Translations under genes and position numbers: made by a program
Origin: Camillea tinctor
Lineage: Eukaryota > Ascomycota > Sordariomycetes > Xylariales > Xylariaceae
DNA length: 64,000 bases
Assembly (NCBI GenBank): GCA_022578605.1
Contig: MU394075.1
Coordinates: forward strand, 248,001 to 312,000
Reading direction: 5' to 3'
Shown: positions 49,254-60,759 of the stretch, piece after piece
How positions within the stretch are numbered: position 1 is the stretch's first letter
How the letters are laid out: the number at the start of each line of letters is the position of its first letter
Notes under the pieces: model-generated
What the model was told of the DNA's origin: nothing
Databases searched by the model: none
What the model saw: the letters and a program-made list of their open reading frames with translations, nothing else

Positions 49254-51602
49254 GTTCCGTCCTCCAGATGTTAACGAACTCATCATCATCGTTATCATCG
49301 TCGTGTTACGGAGACTCATTGTCCCTATTTAGAGTGACTATTACTACCGGCTAAAATGCAGACACACATAGAAGGGTGAGTCACATACCTTCTAGCCTGA
49401 CTTCCAGCTGATTAGACCTATGGAACCATATGTTTATATTCATAGGCAGGATAGATACTATATTATCGTTGTATATGAATGAACCATATGGCAAATCTTC
49501 AATCAAGGCATTCTATCCTTTTAGTACCAGCGAGCAAGTTGACTACGAATGCTGACTTAATCTAGATTCGTGTATGTATGACCTTCTTTAAGTTAGAGCT
49601 AGGTATATATTGTGCAAAAATGTGTAAACAATACTTTGTATCTGATTAAGGCGGGATAACGTAAAAGAAATAGAGTCAGTGCTCTTCTCATTTCAATTTT
49701 CTTGACAACAACCAATAACCAATTCAGGAGAAACACATTTCATTGCACGGAGTCATCGTATGAGAAATCTATCCGGCCTACCAGTGATCAAAACAAAATT
49801 ATTCTTCGACAGAACAAACCCTATCAGAATGACCAATGAGGCTCCAGAAGGATGTGAAGAGTAAGGTACAAAGCTATGAGGTGTAACTTCCTTAAAATGA
49901 ACTAATCTAGCAAGTTGTGGTGTTAAGGTTGAGATATTAAAACATTACACTGGAAGAAATGAAGACAACAATGGTGGCGGAAGCGGACTTGATAGTGACG
50001 GGCTACTTCATCTTAGCATAACGCCGAGCCTTCCTCAGGGCCTTTTCATGCATTCTCGTTGAAAGGTGACGGAGAGTCTTTGTACCTTGGGTTCACCTGG
50101 AATAAGTCCATTAGACTCAACTTGACCTCTATGGATTTTGCGAGCTCCTTCCAGTTGAAGGGACCTTCTCCCCTCGCTGTCATAAATCTCTCACTAGCCT
50201 TGATGACGCATTTGAACACGAGCCTATTACTGAAGTTCTTGCGCTACGTTTCTAAACCTTAAACGAGGGCCGGAGCCAACAGTATAATTAGCACTTGTAT
50301 GGTCAATCGATGATAGCCTAGAGTTTATCATCAACACATTTAAATAGACACTTCCATAGAATGGAATATAACTAATCTTAACTTGACTTGGCATTATAGC
50401 CAACGTTGTGTGTTCACGAACCACGCCCATGAGTCCTACAAAGGGGAATTGAAATGCCTTGGCCCCTGAATGACTAATGGCTAATACCCTTAAGATTTGG
50501 CACCCTGTATCCATTTCAGGGTATTATCAAACATCTAGTGGTCTTCAGACAACCGAACAGTCGTGGAGATATCAAGGTCCCATGGTTACTGTCCTTTCAT
50601 ATCATTCTAAGCGCACTCAGACACACCGCGCTAATGTTCATCAGCCCCGCGGCTAGTATGGAGGGTCATAAGTTGTGAGGTTTGATGTGCATTTCTTTAT
50701 ATTGAAGCGTTCTTCTGGCGTCTCGCCGACGATAGCGTTTCATTGACGATTTAGCGGCCTTGGATGTCCTAGGCTAGTTAGTATATGTTGTAGATCAGGA
50801 CTCAATCTGGAATCCGCAAGACCGTTCTTGGGACCCTCATCACCTTCGAAATAAGTGAGAGGGCCCACAATGTGGTCTAGTCTATCCGTGCTGTGAAGAA
50901 GAATTATAGGGTAGGTTATCAATAAGGCTCAGTCTGATTACGGGAGAATAGAGTCTAGTGTCCTAAAAATAACATCTAATCGTAGCGCTTTGTGGGCGTC
51001 AGCTTACATTAACGTTTTCGGTAGAACCTATTCATCTTCATGTGCTCTTTCGTAGCCTTAAATATTATTATAGGTCATTGCTCAGAGTAACTCGCAACCT
51101 CTATATGGGAGTTTTCTGTAAGTAGTTGTGATTCAAGTCCTGATAACAGGAGCAATTTTATATTCTATCCTTGTTTGGGTGTCCTATGTCAATACCATTA
51201 TTTTAGGTCCAACTTAAGGAAACAATTCTCAAGCATTTAAAACTATCACAAATTCATTGAAATTGTTGATTTAAGAGGTGTATAGGTTACATGGACCCCT
51301 TAATTATCTTGTAACAGTCCTAGTGCACGTAGACTCGGGATATCGCCTCGGAAACGAGGCTCTATTCCAAACCATATGTGGATCATAGACTGCTAAACGG
51401 GTTTAATTTTAGCCATAACAGATTTCATAATGAACACTTTTCAACCACTCTATCCTTCTGTCACTCAATTATAATCTAAACATATCGTATGTTGAGGAGA
51501 GAACGGCGCGTAACAACCGATGTTGTCCTAAATTCAAACACCCCTATTGGTTAGTTATTGACTGATTTTCTTCACCAGTGGGGCGATGAGTGCCGTAGGG
51601 TT

Positions 51603-51626
51603 ACATCGCGGTTCAGCCCGCGATGT
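51603..51626. repeat. Perfect 9-bp stem hairpin, 6-nt loop
   Basis: ACATCGCGG (51603-51611), loop TTCAGC, CCGCGATGT (51618-51626). It is GC-rich in an AT-rich stretch about 360 bases upstream of the phosphorylase-like gene. Confidence 0.7.
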
Positions 51627-51982
51627 CTAATTCTGTAGCCATACGGGCGCGAAGAATGGGGGCTCAAACTTATGAACCAATCGATCTTATGAATGAAGTC
51701 GTAGTATAGACGCTGTTGTAGATATAACATGCATCAATATTCAGTCCCTCTTTCCGACTTGAGGAATGATTTCCATATCTTAACCTCTGCTCCTCCCCCT
51801 TTCTTACTTCCATAAAGCTGCAACTCCTCAGTAAAATCGGATATTGTAAGCCAATTCGACATTTCCCTCTTTTCCTCCTCAGCTCCTTGTTTTATCATCT
51901 CAAGTACACATTACAGATTCACATACACAACTCAAAAGCCACACTGGTTGTTTGATAATTGAATATCACAGAAGAACTAGAG

Positions 51983-53110
51983 ATGGATCTTAAGTCACGG
52001 ACCCATCGGGATTATACAGTGGGATGGGTGTGTGCACTGCCTAAAGAGCAGACAGCAGCAACAGCGATGCTAGATGAGATACACGTGGTTATTCCAAAAC
52101 GACCAAGTGATGAAAACACATACACTCTAGGATCTATCGGAAGTTACAACGTTGTCATAGCTTGCCTTCCTAAGGGCATTTATGGTACCAACGCTGCCGC
52201 ATCTGTGGCGGCTCGAATGGTCACCTCTTTCCCCTCCATTGTATTTGGTCTAATGGTTGGCATTGGCGGTGGCGTTCCACACGAAGACAAAGTTAGATTA
52301 GGAGATGTTGTAGCCAGTGTACCAACTGATGAATACCCTGCGGTTGTTCAAGTAAGTAATACCAGAATCTTCATTCCCCCCTTAAGATCATCTTTACCCC
52401 TTCAATCTGTGACTTTGACTCAATGCACGAGTCCTGAATACCAACTCGAACTGATTGAAATACGATGCTGACTCTCTTTGTTACAGTGGGATATGGGTAA
52501 AGCAGAACAGGGCAATGTGTTTAAACGCACCGGTGAACTGAAAAACCCGCCAGATTTTCTTGTGTCTGCTATCACAGAACTAGAAGCAAGAAATAAGATA
52601 CACGGGTCTAAGATGCCAGAGTATCTAGACAGCTTGAAAGAAAAATGGCCACGCCTAACATCCGAATATCTCAAGTCTGACAATCTCAAAGATGTGTTGT
52701 ACAAAGCGGATTATAATCTCAACAATAAGAATGGAATGGAGGACGGCGGCAAGTGCTGTGATGAAACACAAACTGTCAAGAGGGAGCCCCGAGATATGCG
52801 TGTCCACTATGGGTTGGTCGTATCCGGCAACCAGGTCATAAAAGACGCCAGCTTTCGAGAATCAGTGAATAGAAGTCTGGGGGACAAAGTGCTCTGTATC
52901 GAAATGGAGGCAGCAGGATTGATGGACCATTTTCCGTGTATCGTCATCCGGGGGATCTGCGACTACGCCGACTCGCACAAGAACAAAGAATGGCAGGAAT
53001 ACGCAGCGGCTGTGGCAGCTGCTTTTGCAAAGGAACTACTCACTTGCGTAAACGCTGCTGAAGTTCCTCAGAGGAGATCAACAGGAGATATCATGGCCAG
53101 CAATCTATAG
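51983..53110 (+). CDS. Nucleoside phosphorylase-like (PNP_UDP) protein, NLR N-terminal type
   Basis: Two exons, 51983-52351 and 52487-53110, separated by a 135-bp intron (GTAAGT, branch GCTGAC, TTACAG). The product is 330 residues. The opening Asp-Tyr-Thr-Val-Gly-Trp-Val-Cys-Ala-Leu-Pro-Lys-Glu is the hallmark of PNP_UDP domains that head fungal NLR receptors (PNP-NACHT-ankyrin/TPR/WD). Also visible are the glycine loop G-I-G-G-G-V-P (93-99), E-M-E-A-A-G (262-267) for nucleoside binding, and R-G-I-C-D-Y-A-D (278-285) with the conserved catalytic-type Asp282. The protein ends about 20 residues after the domain, and I see no NACHT or repeat remnants downstream. It is either a stand-alone enzyme-like protein or the stump of a truncated NLR. 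No signal peptide, so cytosolic. Family members are proposed to act on nucleosides during immune-like or incompatibility responses; activity here is inference. Confidence 0.9.
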
Positions 53111-54484
53111 AGAGGGTGAAAATGGACGTCACGGAGTCATGCTTATCTTTTGAACCCTTATATTAGCTATGTACGAATAAACTGCGTTAAATTGTCACAT
53201 TTTCTATTCTGGGTTGGTAGAGAAGCGCTGGAACTTTGTTTATATTAGGCTTTGATTTACCTGCTGTCTAGATAGTGATGAATACTATACGAAATATATT
53301 AGTACCAATTTTTGCGAAAATATACTGTATCACGATAATAAGCAATAATATAGAATAGGGGAAAAGGTAGATAAGATTGTGTGCCTAGTAACGCTCCCAG
53401 AAATAGGAAAAAGAAGCTCCTTATATACCTTACTATCCCCATAGTTTCTGGAAGCGCGCGCACTGACCACTATATTTCTTTACATATAATAGTATGAGGA
53501 AAAGCGACAGTCAAACCTTTTCGAAAAACGACGCCGAAGATGATTTGTATTTATCTACAATGTGCTCTTATAGTATTCTAAGGTTAAAATAAAAACGCGG
53601 CACGTTGTCAGCGATTCCTCCCGTCAGCCACCCCCGCGGCACAGTTCAAATAATTCGAAACCACAAACTCGCCACTAAGAATAAAAAGCACTTGTCAAGT
53701 TTAAACTAGAAATGAGATTGTTTTAAAGTTGGGTGCTGAGGAGATGACCGATGATCAACTCGCCACAGAGACTTTCTATAGTCATCTTGAGACTATAAGG
53801 GGCGGTTCTGTCTGAAAGCGGCTTGTAAGCGGAGATGAGACACGTTACTTTGGCAGACGATATAAAGAAAACTAAATCGAATGACTTGGGTCATTAGTTG
53901 AAAATTGTGTAACAACACAAGACAAGCATCGAATAACAAGTATCAATAACTCAAGCGGCAAAAATTTGGTTAGTATGTAGAGATTACCTTCAATAGAATA
54001 TCAAGCTTTTTTGAACTGGTATATTGTCTGCAATAACATTTACTAACTTGCTTGATTAATTGTTAAACTGGCTGACTATTTCGATATGATGATGCGTTGA
54101 CTATACGCGCTCTGATACCCCATCTAGAAATGTGACGTCTCTATACCTTCAGATCAACCTATTCTCTACGGCGTAGCAGGTCCAAGACTTGACTTCTCAA
54201 CCAAATCGTAACATAGAGGCAAAAAAGTATTACTCAGGGCAATATCGCTATGGGGCTCGTACAGGTTGTATGCCTATACATATCTTTCTATAGATATTCG
54301 AACTTTTATATATACCAACCCCTTAGCTTCGGCTGCATATAGGACTTCACGAGGAGCAAAAGGTTCGTTGTTTATGGTACTCTATCACTACTCTCCACTT
54401 ACCTATCTCCCTACCTATGCATATCTTGGTACTATAAATCAACGTTCCATACCTATCTACCACCTACATACCTACATAAACACC
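53111..54484. other. AT-rich intergenic region
   Basis: No frame with NACHT, ankyrin or other NLR features is visible after the phosphorylase-like gene. The sequence is AT-rich throughout. The right end holds the TATA box and leader of the secreted-protein gene. Confidence 0.55.
54433..54439 (+). promoter_or_regulatory. TATA box of the secreted-protein gene
   Basis: TATAAAT 52 bases upstream of the ATG at 54485. It is followed by a pyrimidine/CA-rich leader without any other ATG. Confidence 0.5.
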
Positions 54485-55673
54485 ATGAAACTCCTCCCCT
54501 TCCTCCTCCTCCTCCTCGCCCCCCTATCCCACGCCCTCACCTTCCCCCAGCTCAGCCCCCGCAGCCGCGTGATCCGCGACCCAGCCGAGCGCGCGCGCCT
54601 CGCGCGGCTGCACGACTCCGTCCTCGAAGCCGAGCGGCGCGGGGACATCGTATCCGCGTTCGCCCCGGAGGAGGGCAGCAGCACGCACGAGAAGCGCATC
54701 CTGCCCGTGGTGGGGCTCGCGGGCCTCGCCGTCATCGAGACGGCCGGGCTGGCCGGGCGCATCGGCGGCGGCGTCCTGCGCAGGCTCCACACGCTGCTCG
54801 GCGGGGACACGGACACCATCTGGGACAGGAAGGAGGTCTGCCGCGTGCAGTACCAGACCCAGGGCGGGGGCAACTGCAAGGTCAAGAGCTACAAGAGCGG
54901 GTCGGTGGATGTCGTCGGCGATCATGATTGGCCTGGGTAGGTGGTATTGCTCTTTTCGATGGATACCTGACCGGTATATCAATGGGGGTACAGGAAGCTC
55001 ACGGGGACGAGAAAAAATATGAAGGAGGTGTCGTGAATGTGATTCATTCTTTTTGTTCATTTTTGTTTATTCGCTAATATCTGCCATGATGTGGGACAGG
55101 TGCGGTTGGAATGATCCCGAGAAGACGACGCCGCCGATCGAGTTTTTTGAGAGTGACGATGGGCTTGGGAAGTACAGCGTGAGATATGTCTGGTCCCTAC
55201 TTGCTGCCTTCATGAAGCTGACACGAGGTTCCCCCCCTTTTTCTTTGCAGGTACAATTTACTGCCACAGACAAAGTAGCCTGGTCGGGCACTAAGGATAC
55301 GAAGAAATGTCCCATGGAAGGGATATGCCACCCGCAGTTCATATTCTACCGTGAGGATTACAACATCATGCTCAATACGTGGAGTAAGATACTGCCTAAC
55401 ACATCCCCTCTATTTCCACCTGTCCACAGACTGCGTTATCCCTACTACCCTTATAATTTCCATGCCTAAAAGATGCTGTAGCCTTGCTAACGATCTTCTT
55501 TGAACCGATCAGAATCCCAAGGTAGCATCAGCGCCTGCCAGTACTCAGACGGCAAGGACTGTCGGGGCCTATGCCTCGACGGTGTCAAGAACCAGTTTTC
55601 CAAAGGTGGCAACGTATGGGGAGGCAAATGCGCGATCCCGTGTGCGGACAACATAAAGCTATCGGATCCGTGA
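54485..55673 (+). CDS. Secreted cysteine-containing protein with possible Kex2 site
   Basis: Four exons: 54485-54936, 55100-55178, 55251-55383 and 55513-55673. Introns are 163, 72 and 129 bp with GTAGGT, GTGAGA and GTAAGA donors and CAG acceptors. All joins keep one frame of 274 residues. Residues 1-18 form a signal peptide (Leu-rich core, then Ser-His-Ala). A helical pro-region follows, ending in Glu-Lys-Arg near residue 73, a Kex2-type site. Next is a hydrophobic Gly/Leu/Ile-rich stretch of about 35 residues, then a mature domain with Cys spread over exons 1-4 and a C-terminal block with five Cys. The start at 54485 was chosen because it alone gives a signal peptide; the frame is open further upstream. 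Exon 1 is strikingly GC-rich while the flanks are AT-rich. Family not recognised; an effector-like or cell-surface role is a guess. Confidence 0.8.
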
Positions 55674-56916
55674 TTTCAAGAGAAAGACATTATGTGTGCG
55701 TGTGTGTGGGGAGAAGCACTTTTGTTTCTTTTCTTAATATGAGACAACCGACACTTTCCGCCCGTGATTTCCTTATTCGTTCACATGCTTCATTCGTTGT
55801 TGTTGTTGGGACCGAAGTCCGAGTGGACTCTTGTACTATTCTAGTTGATTCTATATTCGTTGTTTTCCTGTACATATTATTTACTAGCAATTCGTGGGTG
55901 AATGTATGCACTTGAGACATGCTGAAAAGCTGATCTTTTAGCGTGAAAGAGTGAATCTCAGCCTGCATAGCGGATGACGCCCTGCCAGCACCAGGGTAAC
56001 GCCGTGGTCGGAAGATGCATCGTGATATCTGTGTCGTGGTCCTATAGGGTTGATGGAACCCAATAAAATGAGGTTTTCCCGCCCAATAAGTCAAACAATA
56101 TGACATTGATATCGCCCCTTATCCGAAGATAACCTATTCTCGCGTTCCAATGCCACGCGGTTGGTTAGGGATTATTGTCATTTGTCATATCTATGGAAGG
56201 TGATAACTGGCTTGTAACGTCATGAACTGATAACTGAAGGTTACGGTCTTCACAGAAGTTGGAATGTAATGTGCTGATCACGACTCATTGCTTATTCTTT
56301 AGCCTTGCGGTAGAGAAATATGTACCAAGCTGCCAAGGTATGCCAAGCGCTTCCTTTTCGACTTTTGATGATCTATCACAAGGCATATCTAAAGCTTCCA
56401 TACAGCCTAGGAGCTTCTCGATTTCGGCGATTGGTTTGTTTAGAAACAGGGATTGATTCATGAGTTTACACAATCTAGAAGTTTGTATGAATTCCTCCGA
56501 TCGATACGACTAAATATGTAAGATTCAATAGATGTTGCGATTTAGGCCAGTGTATACATTGTATTGAACTGGGCGCCAAGAGTGCCGAGGCGAAAACTCT
56601 TTAAAACTGTGGGCTTTGGAGGCTCTACACCGATTCTCTAAGGTTGGCCAAGAGGCATGGCACGTAGATATTGGTGTGTGAAAGGCATGCCGATTTTCCG
56701 AGCCGTTGCGATTCACCAATAGTTGTATAAGTAGTCTTGGACCGGTGCAAAGAAGAACTCAATTCTACTTTTGTTTGATCTCTTTCATCCTCGTACACTA
56801 TTTGGTCGTGAATCAGCCTCTTCCTATATTTACTCAACTATATATTTATCTATTCTTTAAAGACATAACGTAATCAGCTCATAGCTCGCCTAGCCTTGGC
56901 TTACCATACTCTCGAG
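55674..56916. other. Intergenic region before the ENA ATPase
   Basis: No convincing gene. The first part is probably 3' UTR. A minus-strand frame at 56285-56473 has protein-like composition but no motif or splice partner. A TATATATTTA stretch near 56839 may be the core promoter of the ATPase gene. Confidence 0.5.
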
Positions 56917-59900
56917 ATGGCTAGAGAGAAGGATAAAGATAAACGGACCCACGTCTCAGGGCAAGGGAACAAACCTATGTCACGTCCTGCTCATGCACTG
57001 ACCTACGACCAAGTGATTAAGGAACTAGGTAGCGATATCTTGAATGGACTCTCTTCGGAAGTTGCGAAGCAACGAGTTGAAGAATATGGAATAAACGATC
57101 TGGGAGACTCAGAGGGCATCTCGCCTCTGAAGATCATCATTGCTCAAATCGCCAATGCCATGACTCTAGTATGTCGATAATGATTCACAATTAAACTTTC
57201 CGAACCTTACATTGGGGAAAAACTGATCCAGCTGCAAGGTCCTGATCCTGGCAATGGCTGTCAGTTTCGGTATCAAATCATGGATTGAAGGCGGTGTTGT
57301 AGCCGCTGTGATTCTGCTCAACATCGTCGTCGGGTTCTTCCAGGAATGGTCTGCCGAGAAGACAATGGATTCTCTCAGGTCCCTGAGCTCCCCTACGGCC
57401 AACGTCGTTCGCGATGGCAAATTCAGTATCGTGCCTTCTGCGGAAATTGTCGTTGGTGACCTTGTGGAATTGAAGACGGGCGATACAATCCCCGCAGATA
57501 TTCGGTGAGTCCCTGACTATGAGAAATCGCGGCGCCGAAGACTCCTAATATGTGTCATCAGTATCACGGAAGCCGTCAATTTCGAAACCGACGAGGCGCT
57601 TCTGACAGGTGAATCTCTACCAGTCCGTAAGGATAGCAAGTCAATCTTCGACGATGCTACTGGTCCGGGCGATAGACTGAATGTTGCCTATAGCTCGTCG
57701 ACGGTGGTCAAGGGACGCGCCAAAGGTATTGTTTTCGCAACAGCCGCTTATACTGAGATCGGTGCCATTGCTGCCGCCCTCCGACAAAAGGACTCCAAGA
57801 GGCGCCATGTGAAACGAAAGCCGGACGGAACAGCTTCGCCCCATCGTTATTTGGAAGCATTCACGTTGACCATTACAGACGGGATCGGCCGATTCCTTGG
57901 TGTCAACATCGGAACCCCTCTGCAAAAGAAGCTATCCAAGCTCGCAGTTCTTTTGTTCTTCATTGCGGTTGTGTGCGCAATCATTTGCCTGGGTGCCAAC
58001 AGATTTGATTCTCAGCAGGATGTTATTATATATGCTGTTGCTACAGGATTGTCCATGATTCCTGCTTCTCTCGTTGTTGTCCTGACTATTACAATGGCTG
58101 CTGGCACTAAGCGCATGGTAGAGCGTAATGTCATTGTTCGGAACCTCAAGTCTCTAGAAGCTCTAGGAGCTGTTACTGATATCTGCTCTGACAAAACTGG
58201 AACTCTTACCCAAGGCCGTATGGTTGTGAGGAGAGCGTGGATTCCAGCCATTGGAACATACACAGTCGAAACATCGTCCGAGCCTTTCAACCCCACTACA
58301 GGTGATTTGTTCTTTGACCGTCGCGCACCTCACGAGATGGCCCGCAGAATGAATAGCGAGAAGGAATCAGCTTCGAAAGCATCGACGCTGCTAGCTGACG
58401 GCAAAGAGGCCTTGGAAAATTATCTCCGAGTCGCGTCTCTAGCCAATCTCGCTACAGTCACAGAGGTGGATGGCGAGTGGCAAGCTCGAGGAGATCCTAC
58501 GGAGATTGCTATCCAAGTCTTTGCGTCACGATTCGACTGGAACAGACTCAAGTTCACATCTGGCGACCAAGCTCAATGGAGCCAGGTTGCTGAGTTGCCC
58601 TTCGATTCGGACGTCAAACGTATGTCTGTGATATTTAGTAACAACGAGACTGCGGAAAACTTCGTTTTCACCAAGGGTGCCGTTGAGCGTATTATCGGGG
58701 TTTGCACTCGGTATTGCCCAGTGGGTAGCGTGGCGAACACCGAGATGACTGACGAATTTCGCGGTCAGATAATGAAGAACATGGAAGCCATGGCGGGAAT
58801 GGGTCTGCGAGTCCTAGCGCTTGCTAGCAAGAAGTTTACTGATCCTATCAAGAGGGATGATGAAGTCGAGCGTGCTTCCGTAGAGTGCGATCTGACCTTT
58901 CAGGGTCTAATCGGTCTTTATGATCCTCCTCGCCCCGAATCTGCCTCGGCTGTACGAAGCTGTCACACGGCTGGAATTGCGGTACACATGCTGACCGGGG
59001 ATCACCCTGAGACGGCAAAGGCCATTGCACTCGAAGTTGGAATCCTGCCCAGCAAGATGCATCTTATTAGCAAGGATATCGCCGAGGCTATGGTCATGAC
59101 TGCGAGCAAGTTCGACTCGTTGACTGATGATGAGGTTGATAAGCTTCCGGTACTCCCCCTCGTTATTGCTCGATGCGCACCTACCACCAAGGTACGGATG
59201 ATCGAAGCATTACATAGACGCAAGAAATTCTGTGCTATGGTAAGTCTGATAAACCTTACGGCGCTCTCCTGGCCACGTGCAAAGCTATGATCTGACTATA
59301 ATAGACCGGTGACGGTGTCAACGATTCTCCATCTCTCTCTCGAGCCGACGTTGGCATTGCTATGGGCGAGACGGGTAGCGATGTGGCCAAAGAAGCGTCT
59401 GATATCGTTCTCGCCGACGATAACTTTGCCAGCATTGTAGCAGCTATCGAAGAAGGCCGTCGTATTTTTGACAACATCCAAAAGTTTGTCTTACACGTGC
59501 TTGCAGAGAACATTGCCCAGGCTGGTACCCTCTTGATAGGTCTTGCATTCAAGGACTCTCGCCAGCTTTCCGTGTTCCCGCTTGCTCCGGTAGAGATCGT
59601 GTGGATCATTATGATCACCAGTGGCTTGCCAGACATGGGTCTTGGCTTCGAGCGAGCGGTGCCGGATATCATGAATCGACCTCCACAGAATCTTAGGACT
59701 AGTATCTTTGACGGCGAGTTCTTAATCGACATGGTGGTGTATGGGTTTTGGATCACTGCGCTCTGCCTCGGATGTTTTTCACTCATTGTGTTTGGGTTTG
59801 GCGACGGCAGTTTGGGCTCAAGCTGCAACGAGAGCTATAGCTCCGAGTGCGACACCGTTTTCCGGGCTCGGGCAACTACCTTTGCCTGTCTCACGTGGTT

Positions 59901-60321
59901 TGCTCTATTCTTGGCCTGGGAGATGATTGACCGACGAAGGTCCTTCTTCCGCATGCAACCGGGTTCTAAGAAGTACTTCACACAGTGGATGGTGGATATC
60001 TGGCGCAACAAGTTCCTCTTCTGGGCTGTCATGCTCGGCTTTGTGACAATGTTCCCCATCCTGTACATCCCTGTATTGAATACAACCGTCTTCAAACATG
60101 TCGGGATATCATGGGAGTGGGCCATCGTGTTTATCGCTGCCACCCTCTTCTTTATTGGCGTCGAGGCGTGGAAATGGGCCAAGCGAGTCTACTTCAGGCG
60201 CAAGTGGAAAAAATCAACAGGGACAGCCTGGAAGGATCAAGATATTGAGCAACGGACCTTTTCACAGTATCTATCTACCAGTACTGAAGAGAATGAGGTC
60301 AAGTCTGAGACACGAGAATGA
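56917..60321 (+). CDS. ENA1: ENA-type Na+/K+ exporting P-type ATPase (P-IID)
   Basis: Four exons: 56917-57168, 57239-57504, 57562-59239 and 59305-60321. Introns are 70, 57 and 65 bp with good donors (GTATGT, GTGAGT, GTAAGT). The product is 1070 residues, the usual ENA length. The N-terminal cation-ATPase domain contains the L-T-Y-D-Q-V motif. TM1 and TM2 span about 75-125, and the actuator T-G-E-S is at 188-191. The phosphorylation motif D-K-T-G-T-L-T begins at Asp383. [10 protein letters not shown] is near 649-658, the hinge T-G-D-G-V-N-D-S-P is at 733-741, and six further TM segments follow. TM4 carries M-I-P-A-S-L. ENA pumps export Na+, Li+ or K+ across the plasma membrane, mainly at high salt or alkaline pH. 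The stop is TGA followed by CTA and an open in-frame extension (separate entry). Confidence 0.95.
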
Positions 60322-60759
60322 CTATGGGGGGGCGGGAAGCCCCGTATGATGGAGGATAGGGTTGAGGTGGTTGAAGACGCGCAGGTGGAAGGGGAGTTGG
60401 AGGTGGAGGCAGTGGTGGCGGTAGTAGAATTGGAAGAGGAGTCAGAAGAGGTAGTAGAGGATGTGAAGGAGGATGTGAAGGAGGATGTGAAGGAGAGGGG
60501 GAACTTGGAGGTTGATGTGGCAAAGGGTGAGATCGGGAATGTAGAGAAGCAGGATAGGGGGTGGGGGGTGATGGGTGAAGCCAGGGGTTTAACATTATAC
60601 ACAGTAGATAGCTCTATACTTCAGCAGGGTCAACGACACTGCAAGTCTCTCGTTAACTTTTTCAAATACACCACTCTTTCAATAACCAACCCACATGCAT
60701 ATGCATCAAAAATAGAGTATTGCCTACCCGATAGATTGAACCTATCGAGCCCGATTTAG
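60322..60759 (+). other. In-frame extension after TGA CTA of the ENA gene
   Basis: The frame of the ATPase stays open for 145 codons after its TGA stop, ending at TAG 60757-60759. TGA followed by CTA is the known leaky readthrough context in fungi and animals. The first 85 codons of the extension are strongly acidic (Glu/Val/Asp-rich) with a three-fold Glu-Asp-Val-Lys repeat. The rest is mixed and shows no peroxisomal signal at its end. Alternatives are ordinary 3' UTR of purine-rich composition, or a former C-terminus cut off by a new stop. Confidence 0.4.
60457..60492 (+). repeat. Tandem repeat, 3 x 12 bp
   Basis: Three exact copies of GAGGATGTGAAG (60457, 60469, 60481). The unit is a multiple of three, so each copy adds Glu-Asp-Val-Lys in the ENA extension frame. 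Confidence 0.9.

Larger units (their letters stand above)
49239..51982. other. AT-rich intergenic region with a hairpin
   Basis: No gene recognised. Frames such as 50059-50262 and 50227-50514 (minus) are short and featureless. A perfect hairpin lies at 51603-51626. The last 150 bases are C/T-rich with a CA-rich leader before the next gene. Confidence 0.5.

Noticed and set aside
54266..54484. Upstream open part of the secreted-protein frame
   Set aside because: The frame is open, but starting there would bury the signal peptide; TATA box and leader fit a start at 54485.
57232..57238. Alternative acceptor CAG at 57229-57231 for the first ENA intron
   Set aside because: It puts the next exon out of frame; the AAG at 57236-57238 restores the conserved first membrane segment.
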